Notes under the pieces: generated by a model
The model's input: the letters and a program-made list of their open reading frames with translations, nothing else
Told to the model about the DNA's origin: nothing
Databases searched by the model: none
Position numbers and translations under genes: made by a program
Source of the DNA: Antarcticimicrobium sp040365005
GTDB lineage: Bacteria > Pseudomonadota > Alphaproteobacteria > Rhodobacterales > Rhodobacteraceae
DNA length: 64,000 bases
NCBI RefSeq assembly: GCF_040365005.1
Contig: NZ_BAABWV010000005.1
Coordinates: forward strand, 124,001 to 188,000
Reading direction: 5' to 3'
Part shown: positions 17,466 through 25,355 of the stretch, piece after piece
How positions within the stretch are numbered: the first letter of the stretch is position 1
How the letters are laid out: every line of letters begins with the position of its first letter

Positions 17466-17504
17466 TAAAAAACGAGCCATGCGTCGGGCGGACACATGGC
17501 TCGT
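17466..17504 (-). terminator. Intrinsic terminator on the minus strand
   Basis: Perfect 10-base inverted repeat ACGAGCCATG (17472-17481) with CATGGCTCGT (17495-17504), loop 13. On the minus strand it is followed by a run of six T (17472-17467). It lies about 200 bases beyond the end of the Crp/Fnr gene, so it would end that transcript with a long 3' untranslated region, or end a separate short RNA. Confidence 0.7.
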
Positions 17505-17643
17505 AACACGTCGGCCGGAAACACATGTGGGACCGACCCACGGACGAAAAGGGAACCTGTGACCGGGCCATAGGGGAGGACAGAAAAGCGACCGGCACAG
17601 AACCCCTTGGGTCTCGTTTCTCTCCGATTCCCGCCCGGACGTA

Positions 17644-17659
17644 TGTAATGCAGATCACA
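17644..17659. promoter_or_regulatory. CRP-like binding site
   Basis: TGTAA-N6-TCACA, nine of ten consensus bases of the classic CRP half-sites TGTGA-N6-TCACA. It lies 42 bases beyond the stop of a Crp/Fnr-family gene on the minus strand. A chance match is possible, and alphaproteobacterial CRP relatives may prefer other sites. Confidence 0.25.
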
Positions 17660-17700
17660 GAAGTCTCATTTTCGGACCGCGACGTTTTCGGCGTCCCGGT

Positions 17701-18378
17701 TCAAATCGCTTCGAGTTCGGCAAGTGCCTCAAGCGCGATCCGGTCGTGGATCGTCACGCCGCCGCGCCCGGTCTCGATCACGCCGGTTTCGCGCCAGCCC
17801 GACAGGGTCTTGGACACCGCCTCGCGGGTGGCGCCGACGAACTCGGCCAGTTCCGCCTGTGACAGGCCCACGGCACCGCCGTTGACGTTGACGGTGACCT
17901 CCTCCAGGTGCAGCAGGCGCCGCGCCAGCCGGGTCGAGAGCGGCAGGAACACCTGTTCGTTCAACTGCCGCCCCATCCAGCGCATCCGCTGCCCGGCCAG
18001 CCGGATCAGGTCGTCGGCCATGTCGGGGGTGCGGTGAATCCGCTCCAGCACGTCTGCGTGACGCACCCGCAACAGCCGCGCCGGTGTCAGCGCCGTGACC
18101 GTCGCCGTATGCGGGCCGGGGTCGAACAGGCTGATCTCGCCAAAGACCGCGCCCGGCCCCATCAGGTCAAGCGTCAGCTTGCGCCCATGCGCCGACAGGA
18201 CCGAGAATTCGATCTGGCCCTCGAGGACGGCGAACAGCGAATCCCCCTCGGCGCCCTGTTCGAACAGGACCTCGCCCACCGTCAGCGCCACCGGCTCGGC
18301 CTGCGCGGACAGCATCCGTTTCAACTCCTCGGAGGCGGCCGAGAGGAAACTGGTTCCGGGAATGGACAATGCGGTCAT
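17701..18378 (-). CDS. Crp/Fnr family transcriptional regulator
   Basis: 225 residues. An N-terminal cyclic-nucleotide-binding-type beta barrel (about 15-125; note GAEGDSLFAVLEGQIEFSVL and PGAVFGEISLF) is followed by a long dimer helix and a C-terminal winged helix (about 150-220) whose recognition region is GLSQAELAEFVGATREAVSK. None of the N-terminal cysteines that hold the FNR iron-sulfur cluster is present, so it is not an oxygen-sensing FNR; whether it binds cAMP is uncertain. It is the last gene of the ftsY-DMT-yciB run, 46 bases after yciB. Confidence 0.88.
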   Translation of the reverse strand: MTALSIPGTSFLSAASEELKRMLSAQAEPVALTVGEVLFEQGAEGDSLFAVLEGQIEFSVLSAHGRKLTLDLMGPGAVFGEISLFDPGPHTATVTALTPARLLRVRHADVLERIHRTPDMADDLIRLAGQRMRWMGRQLNEQVFLPLSTRLARRLLHLEEVTVNVNGGAVGLSQAELAEFVGATREAVSKTLSGWRETGVIETGRGGVTIHDRIALEALAELEAI

Positions 18379-18424
18379 GCGCGCTCCTGTCTGGAAAACG
18401 GCCGTTTCACTGCAAGGGCGTCTG

Positions 18425-19036
18425 TCACAGGTCGCTGTCGCCCGGCTCGATCAGGTATTTCTGCAGTCCCATCACCTGCCACCACAGGAACAGGAACAGC
18501 GCGATGGGAAAGCCGAAGGTCTCGATCTTGACCCAGAGGTCGGTGGACATGGTGCGCCAGACCAACTCGTTGGCGCCGGCCAGCACAGCGAACCCCAGGC
18601 ACAGCCGTCGGGTCAGGATCATCCAGCCCACCTCTTTCATCGGCAGCATGTCGGACATCACGAAGGCGAGATAGGATCGCCCCTGTACAAGCCCCAGCCC
18701 GAGCAGCCCGGAAAAGATGCCGTAGACGATGGTGGTCTTCATCTTGAAGAAACGTTCGTCGTTGAACCAGGCGGTCAGCCCTCCGAAGAAGATCACGATG
18801 AAGGCGGTGAAGATCTGCAACCGGCTGAGCTTTCCGGTCAGCCGCCACAGGATCGCCATCGCCGCCAGCATCAGCGGCACGAACAGCACGGTGGAAACGA
18901 TGAAACCCGAATAGGTGGTGCCGCCAATGTCGAAGTCCTGATCGCGCAGTTTCAGGTACAGCACGAAAAAGGCCACCGGCGGGCCCAGTTCCAGCACCTG
19001 CCGCAGGATCGGGTTGACGTCTTTCTTCTCGCTCAT
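18425..19036 (-). CDS. yciB: YciB/IspZ inner-membrane septation-associated protein
   Basis: 203 residues starting MSEKKDVNPILRQVLELGP, with six hydrophobic segments. The GPPVAFFVLYL start of helix 1, the KPTIVY-type motif (here KMKTTIVYGIFSGLL) and the late WRTMSTDLWVKIETFGFP are family hallmarks. YciB proteins affect septation and envelope synthesis. The start at 19036 was preferred over an upstream in-frame Met because of GGAGA eight bases before it and the family's usual N-terminus. It lies 10 bases after the DMT transporter gene. Confidence 0.93.
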   Translation of the reverse strand: MSEKKDVNPILRQVLELGPPVAFFVLYLKLRDQDFDIGGTTYSGFIVSTVLFVPLMLAAMAILWRLTGKLSRLQIFTAFIVIFFGGLTAWFNDERFFKMKTTIVYGIFSGLLGLGLVQGRSYLAFVMSDMLPMKEVGWMILTRRLCLGFAVLAGANELVWRTMSTDLWVKIETFGFPIALFLFLWWQVMGLQKYLIEPGDSDL

Positions 19037-19046
19037 CGTGCTCTCC

Positions 19047-19949
19047 TCAGCCACCCATCTCAACTATCACCGCCCCCAGCGCGATCAACCCCATAAGGGC
19101 GATGCGTCGCGGTCCCACCGTTTCCTTCAGCACCAGCCAGCCGATCAGCGCGGCGAACACGGTCGAGGTTTCGCGCAGCACCGCGGCCTCGCCCACCTTG
19201 TCCAGACGGGTCGCCAGCAGGATCGCGCCAAAGCTGAAAAACGCAACCAGCCCGCCGGAAATCCCGCGCAGGATCAGCGGGCCGGGCGCCGGGCGGCGGT
19301 CCATGCCGCGCAGGTGTCGCAGCGCCAGCAGCGGCATCGCGATCCCGTCGATCATGAAGAACCAGGCGAGAAAGGTGAACGGGTCCGCCGCCGCCCGGAT
19401 GCCATAGGCGTCATAGGTGGTGTAAAGCGCCACGAAGAGCCCGGTGCCAAAGGCCAGCGCCAGCGCCGGCACCAGCGTGTCGCGCGCAGTGGTCAGGAAG
19501 GCCAGGTTGTACAAGGCAAGGCCGAAAATCCCCGAAAGCAGCACCGCCACGCCCAGCCACTGCACCGGCGTGAAGATCTCGCCGAAGATCAGCCAGGCGC
19601 CGATCACCGTGAACAGCGGCCCGGTGCCGCGCACCACCGGGTAGACCACGGTATAGGCCCCCTTGGTATAGGCCTGCGCCTGCAACAGCTTGTAGCCGGT
19701 ATGGATCACCCAGGCGCCGGCAAAGATCGGCCACAGATGCGGCGCCGGCCAGGGCACCACGAACAGCGCGAAGGGGGCCGCCATCAGCCCATAGGCGCCG
19801 TCGATCGCACCGCGGCTGATCCAGGGATCGTGACGCCCCTTCTGCAACGCGCCGAAGACCGCATGCAGAGCCGCCGCCATCACCGCCAGCGCCAGGGCAA
19901 GCTGGTGCCCCGCCTCGGTGCCCTCGAGAGAGATCAGCCAGTTGCTCAC
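19047..19949 (-). CDS. DMT-superfamily (EamA) transporter
   Basis: 300 residues, ten predicted transmembrane helices in two EamA repeats. Distinctive segments are QAYTKGAYTVVYPVVRGTGP at the end of the first repeat and LRETSTVFAALIGWLVLKE in the second; the PVVRG motif is typical of a subfamily of proteobacterial EamA proteins. Substrate unknown. It stands between ftsY (58 bases upstream) and yciB (10 bases downstream), so it is probably cotranscribed with them. Confidence 0.87.
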   Translation of the reverse strand: MSNWLISLEGTEAGHQLALALAVMAAALHAVFGALQKGRHDPWISRGAIDGAYGLMAAPFALFVVPWPAPHLWPIFAGAWVIHTGYKLLQAQAYTKGAYTVVYPVVRGTGPLFTVIGAWLIFGEIFTPVQWLGVAVLLSGIFGLALYNLAFLTTARDTLVPALALAFGTGLFVALYTTYDAYGIRAAADPFTFLAWFFMIDGIAMPLLALRHLRGMDRRPAPGPLILRGISGGLVAFFSFGAILLATRLDKVGEAAVLRETSTVFAALIGWLVLKETVGPRRIALMGLIALGAVIVEMGG

Positions 19950-20007
19950 CTGCTGCGCCCCCGTGGTCGGAGAGGTCGTGGGGATGGGCGCACGGGACCG
20001 CGGAGGC

Positions 20008-21300
20008 TCAGCCCTCCAGCCCGGTCAGCGCGGCGGCGAACTCGGCGGGGTCGAAGGGGGCGAGATCGTCGATCTGTTCGCCCACGCCGATGGCATGGAT
20101 CGGCAGACCGTACTTGTCGGCCAGCGCCACCAGCACGCCGCCCTTGGCGGTGCCGTCGAGCTTGGTCATCACCAGCCCGGAGACATCGGAGATCTTCTTG
20201 AAGATATCCACCTGGCTCAGCGCGTTCTGCCCGGTGGTGGCATCCAGCACCAGCAGCGTGTTGTGCGGCGCGGTCTCGTCCTTCTTGCGGATCACGCGGA
20301 CGATCTTGGCCAGTTCCTCCATCAGGTCGGCGCGGTTCTGCAACCGTCCGGCGGTGTCGATCATCAGCAGGTCGGCGCCGTCTTCCTGCGCCTTGGTCAT
20401 GGCGTCAAAGGCAAGGCTGGCGGGGTCGGAACCCTCGGGCGCGGTCAGCACCGGCACGCCGGCGCGATCGCCCCAGACCTGGAGCTGCTCGACGGCGGCG
20501 GCGCGAAAGGTATCACCGGCGGCGATCACCACCTTCTTGCCGGCCGCCTTGAACTGGCTGGCGAGCTTGCCGATGGTGGTGGTCTTGCCCGAGCCGTTGA
20601 CGCCCACCACCAGCACCACCTGCGGCCGCCGGGGATAAAGCGGCAGCGGCTTGGCGACAGGTTCCATGATGCGGCTGATCTCACCGGCGAGCAGGCGCTT
20701 GATCTCGTCGGTCGAAAGCTTCTTGCCGAACCGCCCCTCGGCGAGGTTGGCGGTGACCCGCAGCGCGGTGTCAACGCCCATGTCGGCGCTGATCAGCAAT
20801 TCCTCGATCTGTTCCAGCATCTCGTCGTCGAGCACCCGCCGGGTGACGGTGCGCGGCGCCTTGCGCCCCAGCAGCCGCCCCAGCAGGCCGGGATTGCCAC
20901 CGGGGATCTCGCTCGGCACGTCGAGGCCCGGCATCTCGGCAGGGGGGCTTTGCGGTTGCGGATCATCGGGCACCGGCTGGGCCGGTTCGGCGGGGCGCGG
21001 CCGTTCCGGGGCCGGTTGCGGCGCGGGGCCGGGTTCCGGCTCACGCGTGGGTTCGGGCGTGACCGGTTCGGGCGCGGGCACTGTCTCTGGCTCCGGTTCG
21101 GGCTCAGGCACCTGCTCCGGTTCGCGCTCGGGCTGCGGCTCGGGGGCAGGGGTCGGGGCCTCGGGTGTCGGGGGCACCTCCTGCGGCTCGTCGGCCAGCA
21201 CCTCGGCTTCGCCGCCGTCCTCGACGATGGCATCAAGCCCCTGCTCGATCTTGGAGGAGGATTTGAACAGCCGGTCCTTGAGCTTGGTGAAAAACGCCAT
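20008..21300 (-). CDS. ftsY: Signal recognition particle receptor FtsY
   Basis: 430 residues. GTPase that docks ribosome-SRP complexes at the membrane. After a basic amphipathic start (MAFFTKLKDRLFKSSSKIEQ) comes an acidic A domain (about 25-125) made largely of Pro-Glu dipeptide repeats, then the helical N domain (from about 137) and the G domain with GVNGSGKTTT (233-242), the DTAGR motif and TKLDGTAKGG. The Pro/Glu-rich A domain is low complexity but usual for the group. It heads the operon ftsY-DMT-yciB-crp on the minus strand. Confidence 0.97.
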   Translation of the reverse strand: MAFFTKLKDRLFKSSSKIEQGLDAIVEDGGEAEVLADEPQEVPPTPEAPTPAPEPQPEREPEQVPEPEPEPETVPAPEPVTPEPTREPEPGPAPQPAPERPRPAEPAQPVPDDPQPQSPPAEMPGLDVPSEIPGGNPGLLGRLLGRKAPRTVTRRVLDDEMLEQIEELLISADMGVDTALRVTANLAEGRFGKKLSTDEIKRLLAGEISRIMEPVAKPLPLYPRRPQVVLVVGVNGSGKTTTIGKLASQFKAAGKKVVIAAGDTFRAAAVEQLQVWGDRAGVPVLTAPEGSDPASLAFDAMTKAQEDGADLLMIDTAGRLQNRADLMEELAKIVRVIRKKDETAPHNTLLVLDATTGQNALSQVDIFKKISDVSGLVMTKLDGTAKGGVLVALADKYGLPIHAIGVGEQIDDLAPFDPAEFAAALTGLEG

Positions 21301-21375
21301 GGCAATCTCCGCGTGATATCCTACTCACCTAATGCGGATCGCGGCCAGTTGCAAAGGCTGCGCGCCGTGGCACGG

Positions 21376-22029
21376 CTAGGACAGGGGCGCGGCAAAGGCG
21401 GCCAGAAACCCCGCCTGCGCCCCCCAGTAGAGCGGCCAGATCGCATAGGGCGCCAGCCGCAACAGCCGGTGACCGGGGCGGAACAGGAACACCTCCCAGG
21501 CGAGGATCAGGTCGGAGGCAATGAAACTCGCCGCCGCGAGGGGCACCAGCGCCAGCGCCCCCTCGGGTGGCAGGGTCAGCGCACAGGCCCCCATGCCGAG
21601 GATGACCGGGATATAGACCAACACCGGGATCCGCAGTGCACCGGCGCGCGGGGCGAGCCGCGCCGCCATCGCCGCCCCCAGCACCGCCAGCCCGACCAGT
21701 GCCGCCAACCGCCAGCCGCTGACCAGCAGGCCGGGATCGGAGGAGGCGCGGGTCAGGAACAGCGCCACATAGGCGAGATGCCCGGCGGCAAACCCGCCGA
21801 CCCCGGCCATGAAGGCCCGCTCGCCCGGGCGCGACAGGCACCAGTCCCCCAGTGCGCAGAGCGCCAGCGCAAGGATCAGAAGCATCGGGGCCTGCGCGCG
21901 CCAGGCCGCCAGCGCCAGCAGCGCTACGGCGGCGGTCTTGACCGTGCTGCGCAGGGCGCCGGGATCGCGCGCCACCAGCGGCAGGTAGGCCAGCGCGCAG
22001 GCCAGTGCGGCGAGGAACAGGGCGGTCAT
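21376..22029 (-). CDS. YhhN family membrane protein (lysoplasmalogenase-like)
   Basis: 217 residues starting MTALFLAALACALAYLPLVA, with about eight hydrophobic helices. The motifs ALCALGDWCLS, FMAGVGGFAAGHLAYVALF and SFIASDLILAW (with the conserved aspartates) match the YhhN/TMEM86 family, whose studied members hydrolyse the vinyl ether bond of lysoplasmalogen or act on related lipids. The frame stays open upstream, but the extra 86 residues are Arg/Ala-rich shadow sequence. It is divergent from the AlkB-type hydroxylase gene, with 110 bases between. Confidence 0.83.
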   Translation of the reverse strand: MTALFLAALACALAYLPLVARDPGALRSTVKTAAVALLALAAWRAQAPMLLILALALCALGDWCLSRPGERAFMAGVGGFAAGHLAYVALFLTRASSDPGLLVSGWRLAALVGLAVLGAAMAARLAPRAGALRIPVLVYIPVILGMGACALTLPPEGALALVPLAAASFIASDLILAWEVFLFRPGHRLLRLAPYAIWPLYWGAQAGFLAAFAAPLS

Positions 22030-22139
22030 GGGCGCGGATCTCCCGAAGCTGCGTCGGCGGCAGAATGGCCGAATTGACAGCCGGGCGCCAGCGGCAGAAG
22101 CTGCCCGCGCCGCTGCTTCGGCGGATCGAAAGGTGCCCC

Positions 22140-23183
22140 ATGCTCCGTTTTGTCCTCGCCAGTCTGACGCCTGCCGGGCTGTTGTTCGCCGCCTGTCTGT
22201 GGGGTGGTTGGTGGCCGGCGCTGGCGCTGGGTTACATGACCGTTTTCGTGGCGCTGGCCGACCGGCTGGGGCCGGAGGCGCTGCCACGGATCGAAGAGGC
22301 AGAGGCGGCGGCCAACCGGCTCTCGGTGGTGCTGGGGCTGGCGCATCTGCTGCTGTTGCCGCTGGGGGTCTGGGCGATTGCCGCCGGGCCGGTGCTGGAC
22401 GGTGCGGGCCGGGTGCTGACCGGGCTGGCGCTGGGGCTGTTCCTGGGCCAGGTCTCGCATCCCAACGCGCATGAGCTGATCCACCGCTCCGCGCGCGGGC
22501 TGCGGCGGCTGGGGGTATTGGTCTATGTGACGCTGCTTTTCGGGCATCATGCCTCGGCGCATCCCAAGGTGCACCATGTGCATGTGGCCACCGATCGCGA
22601 TCCCAATTCCGCGCGGTTGGGCGAGGGGGTGTACCGGTTCTTCCTGCGCGCCTGGATCGGCTCGTTCCGCGCCGGGCTCCGGGCCGAGACCGCCGCGCGG
22701 GCGCGCCGCGCGGGCGGGGCGCGGGGGCTGCACCCCTATGTGATCTACCTCGGCGGGGCGGTGGCGACCTTGGCGGCGGCGGGGCTGCTGGCGGGATGGT
22801 CCGGCGTGGGGGTGTTGCTGGCGCTGTGCGCCTATGCGCAGGCGCAGCTTTTGCTGGCCGATTACGTGCAACACTATGGGCTGCGCCGTGCCACAGGTCC
22901 GGACGGTCGGGCCGAGCCGGCGGGGCCGGGCCATTCCTGGAACGCGCCGCAGTGGTATTCCTCGGCGCTGATGCTGAACGCGCCGCGCCATTCCGACCAC
23001 CACCAGAACCCGGGCCGTGCCTTTCCGGCGCTGCGGCTGGACCCCGCGCGGATGCCGCTGCTGCCCCGGTCGATGCCGGTGATGGCGGCGATCGCGCTGG
23101 TCCCGCCGCTCTGGCGCCGGATCATGGACCGGCGCGCGCGGGCCTGGGCGGATGGCAATCCGCCGCCGGGGCAGGGGCGGTGA
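22140..23183 (+). CDS. alkB: AlkB-type membrane alkane/fatty-acid hydroxylase
   Basis: 347 residues, rather short for AlkB (about 400). Membrane non-heme diiron monooxygenase. The histidine boxes are all present: HELIH (111-115), HH plus H141 and HH in FGHHASAHPKVHHVH (135-148), the HYG motif as DYVQHYGL (241-248) and RHSDHH (283-288). Several hydrophobic helices precede and separate them (7-40, 62-104, 122-135, 200-237). The HYG motif differs from the usual NYxEHYGL (D for N, Q for E), so the exact substrate range is uncertain. A GAAAGG lies just before the start. No rubredoxin gene is adjacent. Confidence 0.88.
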   Translation: MLRFVLASLTPAGLLFAACLWGGWWPALALGYMTVFVALADRLGPEALPRIEEAEAAANRLSVVLGLAHLLLLPLGVWAIAAGPVLDGAGRVLTGLALGLFLGQVSHPNAHELIHRSARGLRRLGVLVYVTLLFGHHASAHPKVHHVHVATDRDPNSARLGEGVYRFFLRAWIGSFRAGLRAETAARARRAGGARGLHPYVIYLGGAVATLAAAGLLAGWSGVGVLLALCAYAQAQLLLADYVQHYGLRRATGPDGRAEPAGPGHSWNAPQWYSSALMLNAPRHSDHHQNPGRAFPALRLDPARMPLLPRSMPVMAAIALVPPLWRRIMDRRARAWADGNPPPGQGR

Positions 23184-23220
23184 TTGGCAAGCGCCCCGCT
23201 GATCTGCCACACTCCGCCCC

Positions 23221-23631
23221 ATGCGCCCGTTTCACCTGATTCTCTCTCTGCCGCTGCTGCTTCTGGCGGCGGCCCCGGCCCCCTCCCAGACCCAGAGCCT
23301 CTCGGCCGAGGCCTTCGATGCCTATACGCGGGGCAAGACCCTGTTCTACGGCAACGGCGGCGCCGCCTACGGGGTGGAGCGTTACCTCGAGGGGCGCCGC
23401 GTGATCTGGTCGTTCCTTGATGGCGATTGCAAGAAGGGCGTCTGGTACGAGGAAGAGGGCCAGATCTGTTTTCTCTACGAGGACCGGCTCGACCCGCAAT
23501 GCTGGACCTTTACCCGCGGGCCGGACGGGCTGATCGCGCGGTTCGAGAACGACCCGGAGGCGACCGAGCTTTACGAGGCCGAGGACATCGACGAAGAGAT
23601 GGTCTGCTACGGCCCCGACGTGGGGGTCTAG
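23221..23631 (+). CDS. Conserved exported protein of unknown function
   Basis: 136 residues. Residues 1-22 form a signal peptide (MRPFHLILSLPLLLLAAAPA). The mature part holds four cysteines (GDCKKG, GQICFLY, PQCWTF, MVCYG) that may form two disulfides in the periplasm, and a conserved-looking YTRGKTLFYGNGGAAYGVER and GVWYEEEGQICFLYED. I recognise the general type from alphaproteobacterial genomes but no named domain. It follows the AlkB gene by 37 bases and could share its transcript. Confidence 0.75.
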   Translation: MRPFHLILSLPLLLLAAAPAPSQTQSLSAEAFDAYTRGKTLFYGNGGAAYGVERYLEGRRVIWSFLDGDCKKGVWYEEEGQICFLYEDRLDPQCWTFTRGPDGLIARFENDPEATELYEAEDIDEEMVCYGPDVGV

Positions 23632-23737
23632 GCAGGCACGGGAGTGGGTCGCTGCCCCGGCTGCGGCTGGGCCGCCTTTCCCCCGGAGGTTTGCCGGCCA
23701 GAAAAAGGGCGCCGGGCGCCTGTCCTGGAGCAGTCTG

Positions 23738-25249
23738 TCAGAACAGCGAGCCCTGCTCTGGCGGCGGCTTGGGTTTGGAGGTCTTGCGTGGTGTGCTGGC
23801 TGCGGGCGGCGTGTCGGGGGCGTCCGTGGGGTGCGCGGTGATCTCGCCGTCGCGGAATTCGATCGTCAGTGTGGCGGCTGTGCGGGCCGTCGCCGCCGAG
23901 GTCACCACCTCTTCCCCGCTGCGGACCACGGCATAGCCGCGTTCCAGTGTCGCCTTGTAGGACAGCGAGGACAGCAGGCGCGCGCGCGCGTCCAACTCCT
24001 GCCGCAGGCGGGAGAGCCGGTGGCCGCCGGCGGCCTCGAGCCGGTCCGACAGGGCGGCGATCCGCTCGTGCCGGGTGGTGATCTCGCGCCGGATCGGGCG
24101 CAGGGTGATGCGGGCGGAGAGGTTGGTCAGCCGGTCGCGCCGGGTCGTGACCAGCCCGCGCAGCGCCGAGGGGCGCAGGCCGCCGGCCACCTCCGACAAG
24201 GAGACGCGCCGCCGCTGCACTCCGCCGCGCAGCGCCTGCGGCAGTTTCTCGGCGATCCAGTCGAGCCGCTGGCGCGGCGAATCGAGCAGGGTTTCGCCAC
24301 GCGGCAGCGCGCGGGCCAGATCGCCCAGCCGCTGGCGGCGCTGGGTCAGGGCGGTGGTCGCCGCCCGTGACAGCCGCGCGCCGGTGCTGTCGGTCCAGGC
24401 CATCAGTTCCAGCCGCACCGGCACCGCCAGTTCGGCCGCCGCCGTGGGGGTGGGCGCGCGCTTGTCCGAGACGAAGTCGATCAGCGTGGTGTCGGTCTCG
24501 TGCCCGACGGCAGAGATCAGCGGGATCTCGGAGGCGGCGGCGGCACGTGCCACGATTTCCTCGTTGAAGCCCCAGAGATCCTCCACCGAACCGCCGCCGC
24601 GCGCGACGATGATCAGGTCGGGACGCGGCAGCGCGCCACCGGGGGACAGCCGGTTGAAGCCGTCGATGGCGCGGGCCACCTCGGGCGCGCAGTTCGCTCC
24701 CTGCACCGCCACCGGCCAGATCAGCACCTTGCGCGGGAACCGGTCGCGCAGCCGGTGCAAGATGTCGCGGATCACCGCCCCCGAGGGCGAGGTCACGACA
24801 CCGATGATCTGCGGCAGGTAGGGCAGGGGGCGCTTGCGCGCGGCATCGAACAGCCCCTCGGCGGCGAGTTGTTTCTTGCGCTTTTCCAGCAGCGCCATCA
24901 GCGCGCCCTGGCCGGCGACCGCCACCTCGTCGACGTTGAGGTTGTATTTCGACTGCCCGCCAAAGGCGGTCATGCGGCCGGTGACGACCACCTCCAGCCC
25001 TTCTTCGGGCTCGACGCTGAGGCTGGCGACCTGCCCCTTCCAGGTGGTGCAGGCCAGCACGTTGCGGTCATCCTTGACGTCGAAGTAAAGATGCCCCGAG
25101 CGGGCGCGGAACACGCGGCCCACCTCGCCGCGCACGCGGACCCGGCCAAAGCTGCCCTCCAGCGTGCGCTTGATCTCGCCCGAGATCTCCGAAACGGTGT
25201 ATTCGGGCATGTTCTGTCCCGGTGTCGGGTCGTCGATCAGGTCTGACAT
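23738..25249 (-). CDS. xseA: Exodeoxyribonuclease VII large subunit
   Basis: 503 residues starting MSDLIDDPTPGQNMPEYTVS. With XseB it forms a single-strand-specific nuclease of DNA repair. It has an N-terminal OB fold (about 14-115, with RARSGHLYFDVKD), the catalytic core (about 120-340, with VVTSPSGAVIRDIL, VARGGGSVEDLWGFNEE and SAVGHETDTTLIDFVSD) and a long Arg-rich helical region. The last 40 residues (Pro/Thr/Lys-rich, ending PEQGSLF) are low complexity. The much longer upstream open frame was rejected because family similarity begins here. Divergent from purD with 106 bases between. Confidence 0.96.
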   Translation of the reverse strand: MSDLIDDPTPGQNMPEYTVSEISGEIKRTLEGSFGRVRVRGEVGRVFRARSGHLYFDVKDDRNVLACTTWKGQVASLSVEPEEGLEVVVTGRMTAFGGQSKYNLNVDEVAVAGQGALMALLEKRKKQLAAEGLFDAARKRPLPYLPQIIGVVTSPSGAVIRDILHRLRDRFPRKVLIWPVAVQGANCAPEVARAIDGFNRLSPGGALPRPDLIIVARGGGSVEDLWGFNEEIVARAAAASEIPLISAVGHETDTTLIDFVSDKRAPTPTAAAELAVPVRLELMAWTDSTGARLSRAATTALTQRRQRLGDLARALPRGETLLDSPRQRLDWIAEKLPQALRGGVQRRRVSLSEVAGGLRPSALRGLVTTRRDRLTNLSARITLRPIRREITTRHERIAALSDRLEAAGGHRLSRLRQELDARARLLSSLSYKATLERGYAVVRSGEEVVTSAATARTAATLTIEFRDGEITAHPTDAPDTPPAASTPRKTSKPKPPPEQGSLF

Positions 25250-25355
25250 CTGGCGCGCCTTGCTGTGGCTTGTTCTTCTGCCGGCTTGTTCTGCGGCAGC
25301 GCCCAGCTTAGAACGCCGCGCAGGCAAGGCCAAGCAGATCGGAGAACCAAGCCCC

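Noticed and set aside
17422..17658. 78-codon minus-strand frame in the crp downstream region
   Set aside because: It runs through both arms of the terminator hairpin and has no coding character; the region is better explained as untranslated RNA.
23634..23737. Small cysteine-containing frame (GRCPGCGWAAFPPEVC) after the exported protein gene, looking like a zinc ribbon
   Set aside because: The CPxCGW start is suggestive, but the frame then runs antisense through the end of xseA without a fold, and there is no ribosome-binding site. GC-rich chance is more likely.
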